DNA of 64,000 bases. Source: Lysobacter sp. CFH 32150. Its GTDB lineage: Bacteria > Pseudomonadota > Gammaproteobacteria > Xanthomonadales > Xanthomonadaceae. The stretch is taken from positions 1 through 64,000 of the forward strand of contig NZ_JALDWJ010000008.1 of NCBI RefSeq assembly GCF_022758295.1, given 5' to 3'. Position numbers and translations under genes: made by a program. Under the pieces are notes generated by a model. That model did no database searches. It saw only the letters and a list, made by a program, of their open reading frames with translations, and was not told the DNA's origin. Of this stretch, positions 45,650 through 54,774 are shown piece after piece (the first letter of the stretch is position 1; the number at the start of each line of letters is the position of its first letter).

Positions 45650-46966
45650 ATGTCCGCACCAAACCAAACCGCGAAAAAAGCGGGCCTGCCCTTGCACTGG
45701 AAGATGGCGATCGGCTTCGTCGCCGGCCTGTTGCTCGGCTTGTTCGTGCATTACGGCGTTGGCGCCGATGCCGGTTGGGTGAAGTCGTTGACGACTTACC
45801 TCACCCAGCCGTTCGCGACGATTTTCCTGCGCCTGATCTTCATGCTGGTGATCCCGCTGCTGTTCTCGGCACTGGTGGTCGGCATCACGGAGATGGGCGA
45901 CGTGCGCGCGCTTGGCCGGATCGGCTGGCGCACCCTGGGTTACACGGTAGTGCTGTCGGCGATCGCCGTCCTGATCGGCCTGCTCCTTGTGAACTGGCTC
46001 AAGCCAGGCGCTGGCGTCGATCCGGCGCAGGCGCAGCAATTGCTCAGCGAAGGCTCCGAACGCGCCCAGGCCATCGTCAGCGACAGCACGGCACAGCCCA
46101 AGGGTCTCGACATGTTGCTGGCGATCGTGCCCGACAACGTCGTCAAGGCTGCGGCCGACAACACCATCCTCGCGGTGATGTTCTTCGCGCTGATGCTCGG
46201 TGTCGGCCTGGTGCTGACCCGTTCCGCCGCGGCGGAGACGCTCAAGCGCGGCATCGAAGGGCTGTTCGAAGTCTCGATGACGCTGATCGGCCTGGTCATC
46301 AGGTTGGCGCCATACGCGGTGTTCTGCCTGATGTTCAACCTTGCCGCGTTGTTCGGCTGGGAGCTGCTAGGCAAGCTCGCGAGCTATGTGCTGGTCGTGG
46401 TGCTGGCGCTGGCGCTGCACATGTTCGTGGTCTATTCCATCGCACTGAAGCTCATCGGCGGCTGGTCGCCGCTGAAATTCTTTCGCAGCGTGGACGAAGC
46501 CATGCTGATGGCTTTTTCGACCGCCTCCAGCAACGCCACCCTGCCGACCGCATTGCGCGTGGCCGATGAGAACCTCGGCCTGCCGCGCCGCGTGTCGCGT
46601 TTCGTGCTGACGGTCGGCGCGACCGCCAACCAGAATGGCACCGCGCTGTTCGAAGGCATCACCGTGCTGTTCCTGGCACAGTTCTTTGGCATCGACCTCA
46701 GCCTGACCCAGCAGGTCACGGTGATGTTCGTCTGCATCCTCGGCGGCATTGGCACCGCTGGCGTCCCTGCAGGTTCGCTACCGGTGGTGGCCCTGATCTG
46801 CACCATGGTCGGCGTGCCGGCGGAAGGCCTCGGCCTCATCCTGGGCGTGAACCACTTCCTCGACATGTGCCGCACCACGGTCAACGTCACCGGCGACCTC
46901 GGCATCGCCGCGATGGTCTCTCGGGGCGAAACCGACGTCCCCGCGCCTGCGACGACTCCGGCATGA
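45650..46966 (+). CDS. Dicarboxylate/amino acid:cation symporter
   Basis: 438 residues, SDF (glutamate transporter) family, about eight membrane helices plus two re-entrant loops. SSNATLPTALRVADENLG is the HP1 serine-rich tip, GATANQNGT (323-331) is the TM7 motif, and GVNHFLDMCRTTVNVTGDL (399-417) is TM8, with substrate-binding D405, R408 and N412. The archaeal GltPh has NMDGT and DAILDMGRT here, so two acidic positions are Asn in this protein (N329, N401). The ATG at 45650 is used because the longer frame runs back into batD. Confidence 0.93.
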   Translation: MSAPNQTAKKAGLPLHWKMAIGFVAGLLLGLFVHYGVGADAGWVKSLTTYLTQPFATIFLRLIFMLVIPLLFSALVVGITEMGDVRALGRIGWRTLGYTVVLSAIAVLIGLLLVNWLKPGAGVDPAQAQQLLSEGSERAQAIVSDSTAQPKGLDMLLAIVPDNVVKAAADNTILAVMFFALMLGVGLVLTRSAAAETLKRGIEGLFEVSMTLIGLVIRLAPYAVFCLMFNLAALFGWELLGKLASYVLVVVLALALHMFVVYSIALKLIGGWSPLKFFRSVDEAMLMAFSTASSNATLPTALRVADENLGLPRRVSRFVLTVGATANQNGTALFEGITVLFLAQFFGIDLSLTQQVTVMFVCILGGIGTAGVPAGSLPVVALICTMVGVPAEGLGLILGVNHFLDMCRTTVNVTGDLGIAAMVSRGETDVPAPATTPA

Positions 46967-47341
46967 CCCGCATCCGCAGCCAGAGGGATGGATCTGCGTT
47001 GTCGCCGCGCTGCTGCTGTCGTGGAGCGCGTTGGCCGTGGCCGGCGAACGCGGCTGGTTCGGCTTCGGCCTGAAGTTCAGCGGTGAGGGGTTTTTCCTGA
47101 ACCCCACGGTCAAGAGCGTCACCGTCGGCAGCCTCGTGCCGGTGTCGCCGGCAGCGCGCAGTCCGATCGCAGTGGGCGACACGATCTACAGGGTCGAGGG
47201 CGTGCCCATGACGGGTAGAAAAGCCAAGGAGCTGAGTCCCTGGCCGAGCGGCAGGTGGGGCAGACCCTGCACGTGGACCTGAAACGGCCCAGCGGCGAGG
47301 TCTACAGCGTCGCGCTGGTCGCAGTGAAACGGCCCGAATGA
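46963..47341 (+). pseudogene. Small secreted PDZ-domain protein, two frameshifts
   Basis: The ATG at 46963 overlaps the symporter stop (ATGA), as for an intact coupled gene. After MTRIRSQR the frame must shift within 46983-46990 to read GWICVVAALLLSWSALAVAG, a signal peptide, and then a PDZ-like segment (LVPVSPAARSPIAVGDTIYR, VEGVPMTGRKAKEL). A second shift near 47236 restores LAERQVGQTLHVDLKRPSGE and VYSVALVAVKRPE ending at 47341. Reassembled, the product is about 125 residues, exported. Each shift is explained by one or two missing or extra bases, so this is either a decayed gene or sequencing error. Confidence 0.75.
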
Positions 47342-47345
47342 GGCC

Positions 47346-47410
47346 GTAGGGTGGGCTTCAGCCCACCATCGCTTTCCCGGAAATTGGCGGTGGGCTGAAG
47401 CCCACCCTAC
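47346..47410. repeat. REP-type inverted pair (GTAGGGTGGGCTT family), left of tkt
   Basis: A 22-bp sequence beginning GTAGGGTGGGCTTCAGCCCA (47346-47367) is repeated perfectly in inverted orientation at 47389-47410, with 21 bases between. The same family flanks tkt on the right. Bases 47411-47562 hold the tkt leader. Confidence 0.9.
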
Positions 47411-47456
47411 GTGCGAGCCTCATTGGCGCTAACACCGCGCCGCCGCCCCCGCAACC

Positions 47457-47485
47457 GCGACAGCGCCCGGCACGGATGGGACAAT
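47457..47485 (+). promoter_or_regulatory. Possible tkt promoter
   Basis: GCGACA (47457-47462), a 17-bp spacer and GACAAT (47480-47485). The 8-mer GACAATAG is also the -10 region proposed for pgk. Moderate match. Confidence 0.4.
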
Positions 47486-47562
47486 AGGCCGGCCCGCACG
47501 CCGACGGGCGCCGCCCCGCGGGTGCCCGAGCATCCGCGCTCAAGAGATCCCTGCAGATTCCC

Positions 47563-49554
47563 ATGACGACGCCCAGCCGCCGCGACCTCGCCAATGCCAT
47601 CCGTTTCCTTGCCATCGACGCGGTCGAGGCTGCCAAGTCCGGTCATCCGGGCATGCCGATGGGCATGGCCGACATCGCCGAAGTGCTGTGGAACGACTAT
47701 CTGCGGCACAACCCGAACAACCCGGGCTGGTTCAACCGTGACCGCTTCGTGTTGTCCAACGGCCACGGTTCGATGCTGCAGTACGCGTTGCTGCACCTGT
47801 CCGGTTATGCGTTGTCGATCGACGACCTGAAGCGTTTCCGCCAGCTGGAATCGAAGACCCCGGGCCATCCCGAAAACTTCATGACCCCGGGCGTGGAAAC
47901 CACCACCGGTCCGCTCGGCCAGGGCTTCGCCAATGCAGTCGGCATGGCGTTGGCGGAAAAACTGCTGGCTCAGCGCTTCAACCGGCCCGAATACGAAGTC
48001 GTCGACCACCACACCTACGTGTTCATGGGCGACGGTTGCCTGATGGAAGGCATCTCGCACGAGGCCGCGTCGCTGGCCGGCACCTGGGGCTTGGGCAAGC
48101 TGATCGCGTTCTGGGACGACAACAAGATCTCCATCGACGGCAATGTCGACGGTTGGTTCACCGACGACACGCCGGCGCGTTTCGAAGCCTACGGCTGGCA
48201 GGTGATCCGCAAGGTCGATGGCCACGATCCCGACGAAGTGAAGCGTGCGATCGAGACCGCACTGAAGGCCACCGACAAGCCCACGCTGATCTGCTGCCGC
48301 ACCACGATCGGGTTCGGTTCGCCGGGCAAGGCCGGCAAGGAATCGAGCCACGGCGCGCCGCTGGGCAAGGATGAAGTCGTTGCCACGCGCGCGGCGTTGA
48401 ACTGGCCGCATGCAGCATTCGAAATCCCGCAAGAGCTTTACGACGGGTGGCGCGCAGGCAACGCAGGCCTGGTGCGCGAGGACCAGTGGAATACGTTGTT
48501 CGACCGCTACGCCGCACAGTATCCGGAACTCGCCGACGAACTCACGCGTCGCTCGCACGGCGAACTGCCGCAAGGCTTCACCGCCGCCGCCGATGCCTAC
48601 ATCGCCAAGTTGCAGGTCGACGCCCCGACGATCGCCTCGCGCAAGGCCTCGCAGATGGCGATCGAAGCCTTCGCGCCGCACTTGCCGGAACTGATCGGCG
48701 GTTCGGCCGATCTAGCGCATTCCAACCTGACCTTGTGGAAGGGCAGCAAGTCGGTGAACTCCGACGATGCCGATGCCAACTACATCTACTTCGGCGTGCG
48801 CGAGTTCGCGATGACCGCGATCAGCAACGGCCTCGGCCTGCACGAGTGCTTCATCCCGTACGACGCCACCTTCCTCGTGTTCAGCGACTACGCGCGCAAC
48901 GCCGTGCGCATGAGCGCGCTGATGGGCGCGCACGCGATCCACGTCTACACGCACGATTCCATCGGCCTCGGCGAGGACGGCCCGACCCACCAGCCGATCG
49001 AGCACCTGGCATCGCTGCGCTACATCCCGAACAACGACGTCTGGCGTCCTTGTGACGCAGTCGAATCGGCGGTGGCGTGGCGCGCGGCGATCGAGCGCAA
49101 CGATGGTCCGAGTTGCTTGATCTTCTCGCGCCAGAACCTCGTGCACCAGGCACGCGACGAAGCGCAGGTCGCCAACATCAAGCGCGGCGGTTACGTCTTG
49201 CGCGACAGCGTGGGCGCACCGGAACTGATCCTGATCGCCACCGGTTCCGAGGTCGATCTCGCAGTGAAGGCCGCTGCACAACTCGGCGACAAGGTGCGCG
49301 TGATATCGATGCCGTCGACCGACGTGTTCGACCGCCAGAACGCCGAGTACCGTGAATCCGTGCTCCCCAATGCCTGCCGCAAGCGCGTCGCGATCGAAGC
49401 GGGCGTCACCGACTTCTGGCGCAAGTACGTCGGCCTCGACGGCACGGTAGTGGGTATCGACACTTTCGGCGCCTCGGCGCCGATCGAGGCGCTGATGCCG
49501 CACTTCGGCTTCACCGTCGAGCGCGTGGTGGCCGCGGCGAAATCGTTAGGTTGA
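47563..49554 (+). CDS. tkt: Transketolase
   Basis: TPP-dependent ketol transfer in the pentose phosphate pathway. 663 residues, as in E. coli TktA (663). [16 protein letters not shown] and [15 protein letters not shown] hold conserved histidines; [15 protein letters not shown] with the later DDNKIS is the TPP/metal motif; [17 protein letters not shown] and [15 protein letters not shown] (the pyrimidine domain) are typical. It is flanked on both sides by the same REP family and is not in an operon. Confidence 0.97.
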   Translation: MTTPSRRDLANAIRFLAIDAVEAAKSGHPGMPMGMADIAEVLWNDYLRHNPNNPGWFNRDRFVLSNGHGSMLQYALLHLSGYALSIDDLKRFRQLESKTPGHPENFMTPGVETTTGPLGQGFANAVGMALAEKLLAQRFNRPEYEVVDHHTYVFMGDGCLMEGISHEAASLAGTWGLGKLIAFWDDNKISIDGNVDGWFTDDTPARFEAYGWQVIRKVDGHDPDEVKRAIETALKATDKPTLICCRTTIGFGSPGKAGKESSHGAPLGKDEVVATRAALNWPHAAFEIPQELYDGWRAGNAGLVREDQWNTLFDRYAAQYPELADELTRRSHGELPQGFTAAADAYIAKLQVDAPTIASRKASQMAIEAFAPHLPELIGGSADLAHSNLTLWKGSKSVNSDDADANYIYFGVREFAMTAISNGLGLHECFIPYDATFLVFSDYARNAVRMSALMGAHAIHVYTHDSIGLGEDGPTHQPIEHLASLRYIPNNDVWRPCDAVESAVAWRAAIERNDGPSCLIFSRQNLVHQARDEAQVANIKRGGYVLRDSVGAPELILIATGSEVDLAVKAAAQLGDKVRVISMPSTDVFDRQNAEYRESVLPNACRKRVAIEAGVTDFWRKYVGLDGTVVGIDTFGASAPIEALMPHFGFTVERVVAAAKSLG

Positions 49555-49558
49555 TTTC

Positions 49559-49625
49559 GTGGGGTGGGCCTTGGCCCACCATTGCCCATGCCGGATTGAG
49601 AATGGTGGGCTGAAGCCCACCCTAC
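49559..49625. repeat. REP-type inverted pair, right of tkt
   Basis: GTGGGGTGGGCCTTGGCCCA at 49559-49578 (22 bases to 49580) and an inverted GTAGGGTGGGCTT copy at 49604-49625. The left arm differs from the family sequence at four positions; the two changes in its own centre (CTTCAG to CCTTGG) keep it palindromic, which suggests selection for structure. Confidence 0.88.
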
Positions 49626-49627
49626 AT

Positions 49628-51589
49628 TTACGCCCGAGTTTCGCGTAAGCCCAGCGACAACAGCTTCATCTCCAGTCGCCCACGCAATCCGCTGGTGGAC
49701 TCAAAGCCCATGCGCACCAGCGCCTCGCGATCGTCGCTGGCGCTGCTGCCGATCGCCCGCAGCACCGTGCGCAGTTTGCCGGCTCGTGTGGCCGTATTCG
49801 TCTTCAGCCAGCCCAGCGCCTTGACCAGGCGTTGTTCGACCACGGTGAAATCGCTGCCGAGCGGATAGTCGGGCAGGGTGCCGTCGCGACGCAGCGGTGC
49901 CAGCACGGTACGCAGGCGCGCCGGCTGGTTGCTCGCCCACGCCGCAGGTGCGGCGAAATCCATGCGCAGCTTGCGGTTGCGCTTGGCGGTGTCCAGCAGG
50001 TCGTTCTGGAAGCGCGCATCGGCGATGCGGGTCATCGCAAGCACGCAATCTTCGTCGGTCTTGCCGCGCACGTCGGCGATGCCGTATTCGCTGACATAGA
50101 CATCGCGCAGGTGGCGCGGGATCGTTGTATGGCCGTAGTTCCAGACGATATTGGAACCGGTGCGCCCTCCAGCATCGCGCGCCGCGCGCAGCATCAACAC
50201 CGATCGTGCTTCCGGCAGCGCATGCGCCATCGCTACGAAGTTGTACTGGCCGCCGACGCCCGACACGACGCGTCCATCGTCCAGCGCGTCCGAGACCGCC
50301 GCGCCGAGCGCGGTCGCCATCATGCAGGTGTTGAAGAAACGCGAATCGCGGCGCTGCAGTCGTTCCAGGGTTTCATTGCCGCCGTACAACTCATTGACCT
50401 CGCTGACGCGCTTCATACCGATGCCGCGGCGTTCGTCATCCGACAGGTTGCGCAGCCAGTCGTAGAACGCCGGCGAGCCGAGGTAGAACGCGCCGTGGAG
50501 GAATTCGCCGTCACGTTCCAGCGTCGCATGGTCCGCTTCGCTCGCGGAACCATCGTTGATACGCCGCATCAACGCCGCGTCGTCGACCACCTTGCGCCGG
50601 ATCACGCCGCATTCGACCAGGCGTTTGAAGCCTTCGTTGAGCATCTCGCTGCAGCCGTACAGGCCGATCGAGAACGGGGCGAGATCACGTGGATCGGTAT
50701 GCAACGGATCGACCAGTGCGGGATCGAGCGAAGCCAGTACGCGTCGATACGCTTTGTTGTCGATGTGCCGCAACGCCAGCGCATGGCACAGTGCGTCCGC
50801 CAGCGCGCCGATACCGATCTGCAGCGTCCCCCCGTCGCGCACCAGCGTGCTGGCGTAGAAACCGATCGCGTACTCGGCATCCGCCACCGGCTGCCGTGGC
50901 AGACCGAACAGTTTCGGATACGGCCCAGGCGGCGTCACTACGGCATCGAAGAAATCCGCATCGACCGCCGCCGTACCGCCCAGCCAGGGTAATTCGGGAT
51001 CGACTTCGGCGATCAACAGCGGCCGTGGCAACCCGCGCGCGACGATGGCATCGATCGCATCGAAGGTCAGGTCGGTATTGCACGACAGCGACAATCGCGC
51101 GCCACCCGGCTCGCGCGCGACTTTCTGCAGCAGCACGTTCATGCCGCGATCCACCAGCGCCTTGGCCACCTGGGTGTAATTGAGGCTGGCGTAGCGGCGT
51201 TGCGCCTGGGCGGAATCCAGCAATGCGCCGGACTGGAAATAGAACTCCTCGATCTCGACATGCTTCGGCAGCGCGTCGCGTTTCATCGCCTGCACATAGG
51301 CCAGGCGCGGGAAATCGGCACCGAAGTGGTGCTCGACGAACGGGCCGAGGAAGCGTGCTTCGAGCCCATGGCCGCTGGCCTGGGGCGGATCGAGCGATAG
51401 CGCGGTGTAGAGGTGCAGCCGCCGTGCGGGTTCGTGTTCGATGCGCTCGTACAGCGCATTCAACAGTCGGTGCGGCTTGCCCAGCCCGAGTTGTGCGCCG
51501 ACGTGGAGCGGGCCATCGGTGCGCAACAGCACGAAATCGACGGCAGCGTCGAGGGTGTCGAACAGCGCGGGCGGCGGGCGGACCTGCAT
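49628..51589 (-). CDS. Acetyl-CoA hydrolase/CoA transferase family protein
   Basis: 653 residues, longer than most cat1-type CoA transferases (about 500). The CoA-transferase fold is shown by [36 protein letters not shown] and the C-terminal domain motif [20 protein letters not shown] with [20 protein letters not shown]. It may transfer CoA between acetate or other short acids; the substrate cannot be read. About 90 residues after the domain are a helical C-terminal extension. Its strand and spacing (27 bases before the TauE gene's end) do not show an operon partner. Confidence 0.88.
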   Translation of the reverse strand: MQVRPPPALFDTLDAAVDFVLLRTDGPLHVGAQLGLGKPHRLLNALYERIEHEPARRLHLYTALSLDPPQASGHGLEARFLGPFVEHHFGADFPRLAYVQAMKRDALPKHVEIEEFYFQSGALLDSAQAQRRYASLNYTQVAKALVDRGMNVLLQKVAREPGGARLSLSCNTDLTFDAIDAIVARGLPRPLLIAEVDPELPWLGGTAAVDADFFDAVVTPPGPYPKLFGLPRQPVADAEYAIGFYASTLVRDGGTLQIGIGALADALCHALALRHIDNKAYRRVLASLDPALVDPLHTDPRDLAPFSIGLYGCSEMLNEGFKRLVECGVIRRKVVDDAALMRRINDGSASEADHATLERDGEFLHGAFYLGSPAFYDWLRNLSDDERRGIGMKRVSEVNELYGGNETLERLQRRDSRFFNTCMMATALGAAVSDALDDGRVVSGVGGQYNFVAMAHALPEARSVLMLRAARDAGGRTGSNIVWNYGHTTIPRHLRDVYVSEYGIADVRGKTDEDCVLAMTRIADARFQNDLLDTAKRNRKLRMDFAAPAAWASNQPARLRTVLAPLRRDGTLPDYPLGSDFTVVEQRLVKALGWLKTNTATRAGKLRTVLRAIGSSASDDREALVRMGFESTSGLRGRLEMKLLSLGLRETRA

Positions 51590-51616
51590 GCCGGCAGCCT
51601 AACCGACGCGGTAGTC

Positions 51617-52366
51617 CTAGGCGAACAACAACTTGGCCGCCGCGATCAGGAGCACCACGCCGAGTGCACGACGGAGGCCCTTCACCGGCAGCCATTTCAA
51701 TCCGAACTGCGTGCCCAGCAACGCACCCACCGCCACGACACCAAGCCATGCGGGCAACGCCTGCGGGAGCGTTCCTGTTGCATGCAGCAGGCCAGCGAGG
51801 CCGGTTAGCGAGTTGATCCACACGAAAGCGACCGAGGTGCCGCTCGCTTCCCGCGTCGGCATCCAGTGCGCGAACAGCAGCAACGGCGTGAGGAAGATCG
51901 CGCCGCCGGTGCCGGTGAGGCCGGAGAGCACACCGATCGATGCGCCGACGATCAAACCGATTGGCCACGGCACCTTTCGCCCGATTGCCTCTGCATCCTC
52001 GCTTTCGGCGCGTGCGGCGTGGCGGAATACGCCGACCGCGGCGACCAGCAGCACCAGGCCGAGCAGGATCGAATAGCTTTCCTTCGGCAACTTCACCTGT
52101 GCGGCGAAGAACGCCGCCGGCGCCGAGGCCAGCACGAACGGCAGGACGTTGCGCCAGCGCACATGGCCGCCGCGCCAGAAGCGCACCAGACCGATACCGC
52201 CGACCAGCAGGTTCAGCGCGAGTGCGGTCGGCCGCATCTGCTCCGGCGCGAAGCCGAGCAGGGCCATCGACGCGATATAGCCGCTGGCGCCAGCATGGCC
52301 GACCGACGAGTAGAGCGCCGCGACTGCGAAGAACAGCGCGGCGAGGATCAGTTCGGATTCGGTCAA
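51617..52366 (-). CDS. TauE/SafE family sulfite exporter
   Basis: 249 residues, about eight membrane helices in two repeated halves. The conserved GxxxxGLTGTGGAIFLTPLL (about 146-165) is the TauE/SafE motif, mirrored by GHAGASGYIASMALLG in the first half. The family exports sulfite or other sulfur compounds. Its ATG overlaps the stop of the second YeeE/YedE gene (ATGA), so the four genes 54088-51617 form one coupled operon. Confidence 0.92.
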   Translation of the reverse strand: MTESELILAALFFAVAALYSSVGHAGASGYIASMALLGFAPEQMRPTALALNLLVGGIGLVRFWRGGHVRWRNVLPFVLASAPAAFFAAQVKLPKESYSILLGLVLLVAAVGVFRHAARAESEDAEAIGRKVPWPIGLIVGASIGVLSGLTGTGGAIFLTPLLLFAHWMPTREASGTSVAFVWINSLTGLAGLLHATGTLPQALPAWLGVVAVGALLGTQFGLKWLPVKGLRRALGVVLLIAAAKLLFA

Positions 52367-52782
52367 GGCTGGCGGTCGAGTGCGCGGGCGAGCAGCGAGC
52401 CTGCCAGCAGAGCCGCGACGAACACAAGCGCTTCCACAGTGCCGCGTGCGAGATTGGCCAGCGCAGGCCCCGGACAGTAACCGGCAATGCCCCAGCCGAC
52501 GCCGAACAACAGGCTGCCGACGAGGAGCCGCGCATCGATGCTTGTGCTGGCGGGAAGTTGCAGTGGATCACCGCAGATCGCGGTACTGCGGCGTCGACGG
52601 ATCCACGCATAGCCAGGCGTGGCGACGAACAGCGCGCCGGCCATGACGAGGGCAAGCGAAGGATCCCAGCGCCCGGCGACGTCGAGGAAATTCAGCACCT
52701 TGTCGGGATCGGTCATGCCCGACACCGCGAGCCCGAACCCGAACACCGCGCCGGCGAGCAGGGCATACAGCAGCCGTGTCAT
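52363..52782 (-). CDS. YeeE/YedE family transporter, second half
   Basis: 139 residues, about four membrane helices. GFGLAVSGMTDPDKVLNFLD is the typical YeeE/YedE segment and WGIAGYCPGPAL carries the conserved cysteine that relays thiosulfate in YeeE. With the upstream gene it corresponds to a single full-length YeeE/YedE protein split in two. The ATG overlaps the upstream stop and the longer in-frame reading runs into that gene. Confidence 0.92.
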   Translation of the reverse strand: MTRLLYALLAGAVFGFGLAVSGMTDPDKVLNFLDVAGRWDPSLALVMAGALFVATPGYAWIRRRRSTAICGDPLQLPASTSIDARLLVGSLLFGVGWGIAGYCPGPALANLARGTVEALVFVAALLAGSLLARALDRQP

Positions 52783-53210
52783 GGCAGCAGTCCGAACGCA
52801 TGCCGCAACACGAACACCGTCGCGATGCCGGCCCCCATGAACGCGACCACCGCCGCAAGCGAACGCTTCGACAAGCGCGCCAGTCCGCAGATGCCATGGC
52901 CACTGGTGCAGCCGCTGCCGAGCCGCGTGCCGAACCCGACCAGCAGACCGGCGGCGATCAGCCACGGCAACGGGAATCCGGTGCGCGGCGGCGAAACCCC
53001 GCTGCCGAGCGCGAACCAAAGCGCGGCGCCGGCGACCAGGCCGATCAGGAACGACCAGCGCCATGCGCGTCCGTCGTGCTGCTCGATGGCGCCATTGAGG
53101 ATGCCGCTGATGCCCGCGACGCGGCCGACCAGCGCCAGCAACAGCACCGCGGCCAAGCCGATCATGGCGCCGCCGATCAATGCGGGGATGGGAGTGAATT
53201 CGGTCGGCAT
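52779..53210 (-). CDS. YeeE/YedE family transporter, first half
   Basis: 143 residues, about four membrane helices. GFGTRLGSGCTSGHGICGLA is the hallmark motif with the conserved cysteines (about C100, C107), and GRVAGISGILNGAI is typical of the N-terminal half. Predicted to move thiosulfate or another reduced sulfur compound together with the next gene. It starts 8 bases after the stop of the metallo-hydrolase gene. Confidence 0.92.
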   Translation of the reverse strand: MPTEFTPIPALIGGAMIGLAAVLLLALVGRVAGISGILNGAIEQHDGRAWRWSFLIGLVAGAALWFALGSGVSPPRTGFPLPWLIAAGLLVGFGTRLGSGCTSGHGICGLARLSKRSLAAVVAFMGAGIATVFVLRHAFGLLP

Positions 53211-53221
53211 GGTGTATCAGC

Positions 53222-54088
53222 TCAGATGCGGTCGAGCGGAACTTTGAGGTAACGCACGCCGTTGTCCTCCGCTTCCGGCAGCGCGCCGGCGCGGATGTTC
53301 ACCTGCACCGCAGGCAGGATCAGCGCAGGCATGGCGAGCGTGGCATCGCGCGCCTTGCGCATGGTCACGAACCCCGCTTCGTCGACGCCATCGCGGACAT
53401 GGATGTTGCCGCGCTTCTGCTCGCCGATCGTGGTCTCGCAACGCACTTCGCGTCCACCCGGCCCGTAGTCGTGGCAGACGAACACGCGGGTGTTCTCGGG
53501 CAGTTCGAACAGACGCTGGATCGAACGGTAAAGCGTCGCCGCGTCGCCGCCCGGGAAGTCGCAGCGCGCGGTGCCACCGTCAGGCATGAACAACGAATCG
53601 CCAGTGAACAGTGCATCGCCGATCAGGTAGGCGTTGCTGTCGCTGGTATGGCCCGGTGCCGCGATCACGCGCGCATCGAGCTCGCCGATGGTGAAGGCCT
53701 CGCCGTCGGCGAACAGGTGGTCGAATTGCGAACCATCGATCGGGAAGTGTTCCCCGAGGTTGAAGATCGGGCGGAACGCCTTTTGCACGTCACGGATACC
53801 TTCGCCGATCGCGAGCGTTGCGTCCGGGAAGTGCTGTGACTTCAGCCAGTGCGCGGCGGACAGGTGGTCGGCATGGGCGTGGGTTTCCAGCAGCCACCGC
53901 ACCTGCAGACCCTGATTACGGACATGATCAAGCAGGGCTTGCGCCGATGGCGTCGACGTCCGCCCGGACTTGGCATCGAAATCGAGCACGGGATCGACGA
54001 TCGCCGCCGTGCGCGTGGCCGGATCGGCCACCACGTAGCTCCAGGTGCCGGTGTCGGCGTGGTGGAAGGCTTGCACCTGCGGCTGCAT
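53222..54088 (-). CDS. Metallo-beta-lactamase fold protein, Blh/persulfide dioxygenase-like
   Basis: 288 residues from the ATG at 54088, which has GGAG six bases upstream; ATG codons at 54121 and 54118 add up to 11 residues with no ribosome site. THAHADH (near residues 69-75) is the MBL metal motif; the further ligands are in APGHTSDS, TGDSLF and CHDYGPGG. CDFPGGDAATLYRSI resembles the ETHE1/Blh group, iron enzymes that oxidise glutathione persulfide to sulfite. There is no rhodanese domain. The linked YeeE/YedE and TauE genes match the bigR sulfide-detoxification operon of Xylella, but no bigR regulator gene is next to it. Confidence 0.88.
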   Translation of the reverse strand: MQPQVQAFHHADTGTWSYVVADPATRTAAIVDPVLDFDAKSGRTSTPSAQALLDHVRNQGLQVRWLLETHAHADHLSAAHWLKSQHFPDATLAIGEGIRDVQKAFRPIFNLGEHFPIDGSQFDHLFADGEAFTIGELDARVIAAPGHTSDSNAYLIGDALFTGDSLFMPDGGTARCDFPGGDAATLYRSIQRLFELPENTRVFVCHDYGPGGREVRCETTIGEQKRGNIHVRDGVDEAGFVTMRKARDATLAMPALILPAVQVNIRAGALPEAEDNGVRYLKVPLDRI

Positions 54089-54165
54089 GCGCGGCTCCAG
54101 AGGCGACGTCGCGGCCATCATAAGCCGCCGTGCCGCGCTCGTCGCCCAGTCGGCCGGGGTTCTGC

Positions 54166-54289
54166 TTCGCCATTCCCGCGAAGGAGCTGTGGCCTTTGCC
54201 GCCGCTCTCTCTCGGTATATACATAGGCCTCAAGAAACAAAAGATTCAAACCAGTCCCACTGGATTCCCGCATTCGCGGGAATGGCGAA
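54166..54289. repeat. Inverted ATTCCCGC-type repeats upstream of the Blh-like gene
   Basis: TTCGCCATTCCCGCGAA (54166-54182) recurs inverted at 54273-54289. The right copy also belongs to a local hairpin ATTCCCGC-ATTC-GCGGGAAT (54264-54283). This is a common xanthomonad intergenic palindrome. Between them an AT-rich stretch with TATATA (54214-54220) is the only promoter-like sequence for the Blh-like gene; I cannot identify a BigR site. Confidence 0.75.
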
Positions 54290-54334
54290 GAGACGAACAC
54301 GCTGTCGGGCCTCGTACCACCTTAGAAGGTTCCT

Positions 54335-54685
54335 ATGAAGATGACCCGCCTCATCCCGATGCTGCCAGTGAGAAGCATGCCCGCGAGTGTCGAGTTCTGC
54401 TTCAGCATCGAGCAGAGAAATGATGATTGGCGCTGGGCGATGCTGTGCTTTGGCGAGTGTCGCCTGATGGTGGATCAGTCAATCAACGCCCATCCAGCGA
54501 TTCCTCGTGATTCCGTTCTCTACTTGTATCCGGACGACATTGCTGAGTATCACGAGCAGGTGCGTAGGAATGGATTGGCTATCCCCGAGTTGGAAGCGTC
54601 GTTCTACGGCATGACTGAATTCCGCATCGATGATCCGGACGGAAATCGGTTGTGGATCGGGCAAAAACCCCCAACGAATACCTGA
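54335..54685 (+). CDS. VOC family protein (glyoxalase/bleomycin resistance fold)
   Basis: 116 residues, one vicinal-oxygen-chelate domain. IPMLPVRSMPASVEF starts the first beta-alpha module and FRIDDPDGNRLWIGQ ends the second. After SVEF the usual Y-x-K-L-G helix end is missing and the chain goes directly to CFSIEQRNDDW, which suggests a small in-frame deletion of about four or five codons relative to the family as I remember it. Function unknown. Codon use and lower local G+C differ a little from its neighbours. Confidence 0.8.
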   Translation: MKMTRLIPMLPVRSMPASVEFCFSIEQRNDDWRWAMLCFGECRLMVDQSINAHPAIPRDSVLYLYPDDIAEYHEQVRRNGLAIPELEASFYGMTEFRIDDPDGNRLWIGQKPPTNT

Positions 54686-54774
54686 TGCACCCTGGAGCTC
54701 AACAGTCGTTGGGCTTCGGACAATGACGCCTGCAACAAGCCGAACCCGCATCGCGGGTAGGCTTGATCCAAACG

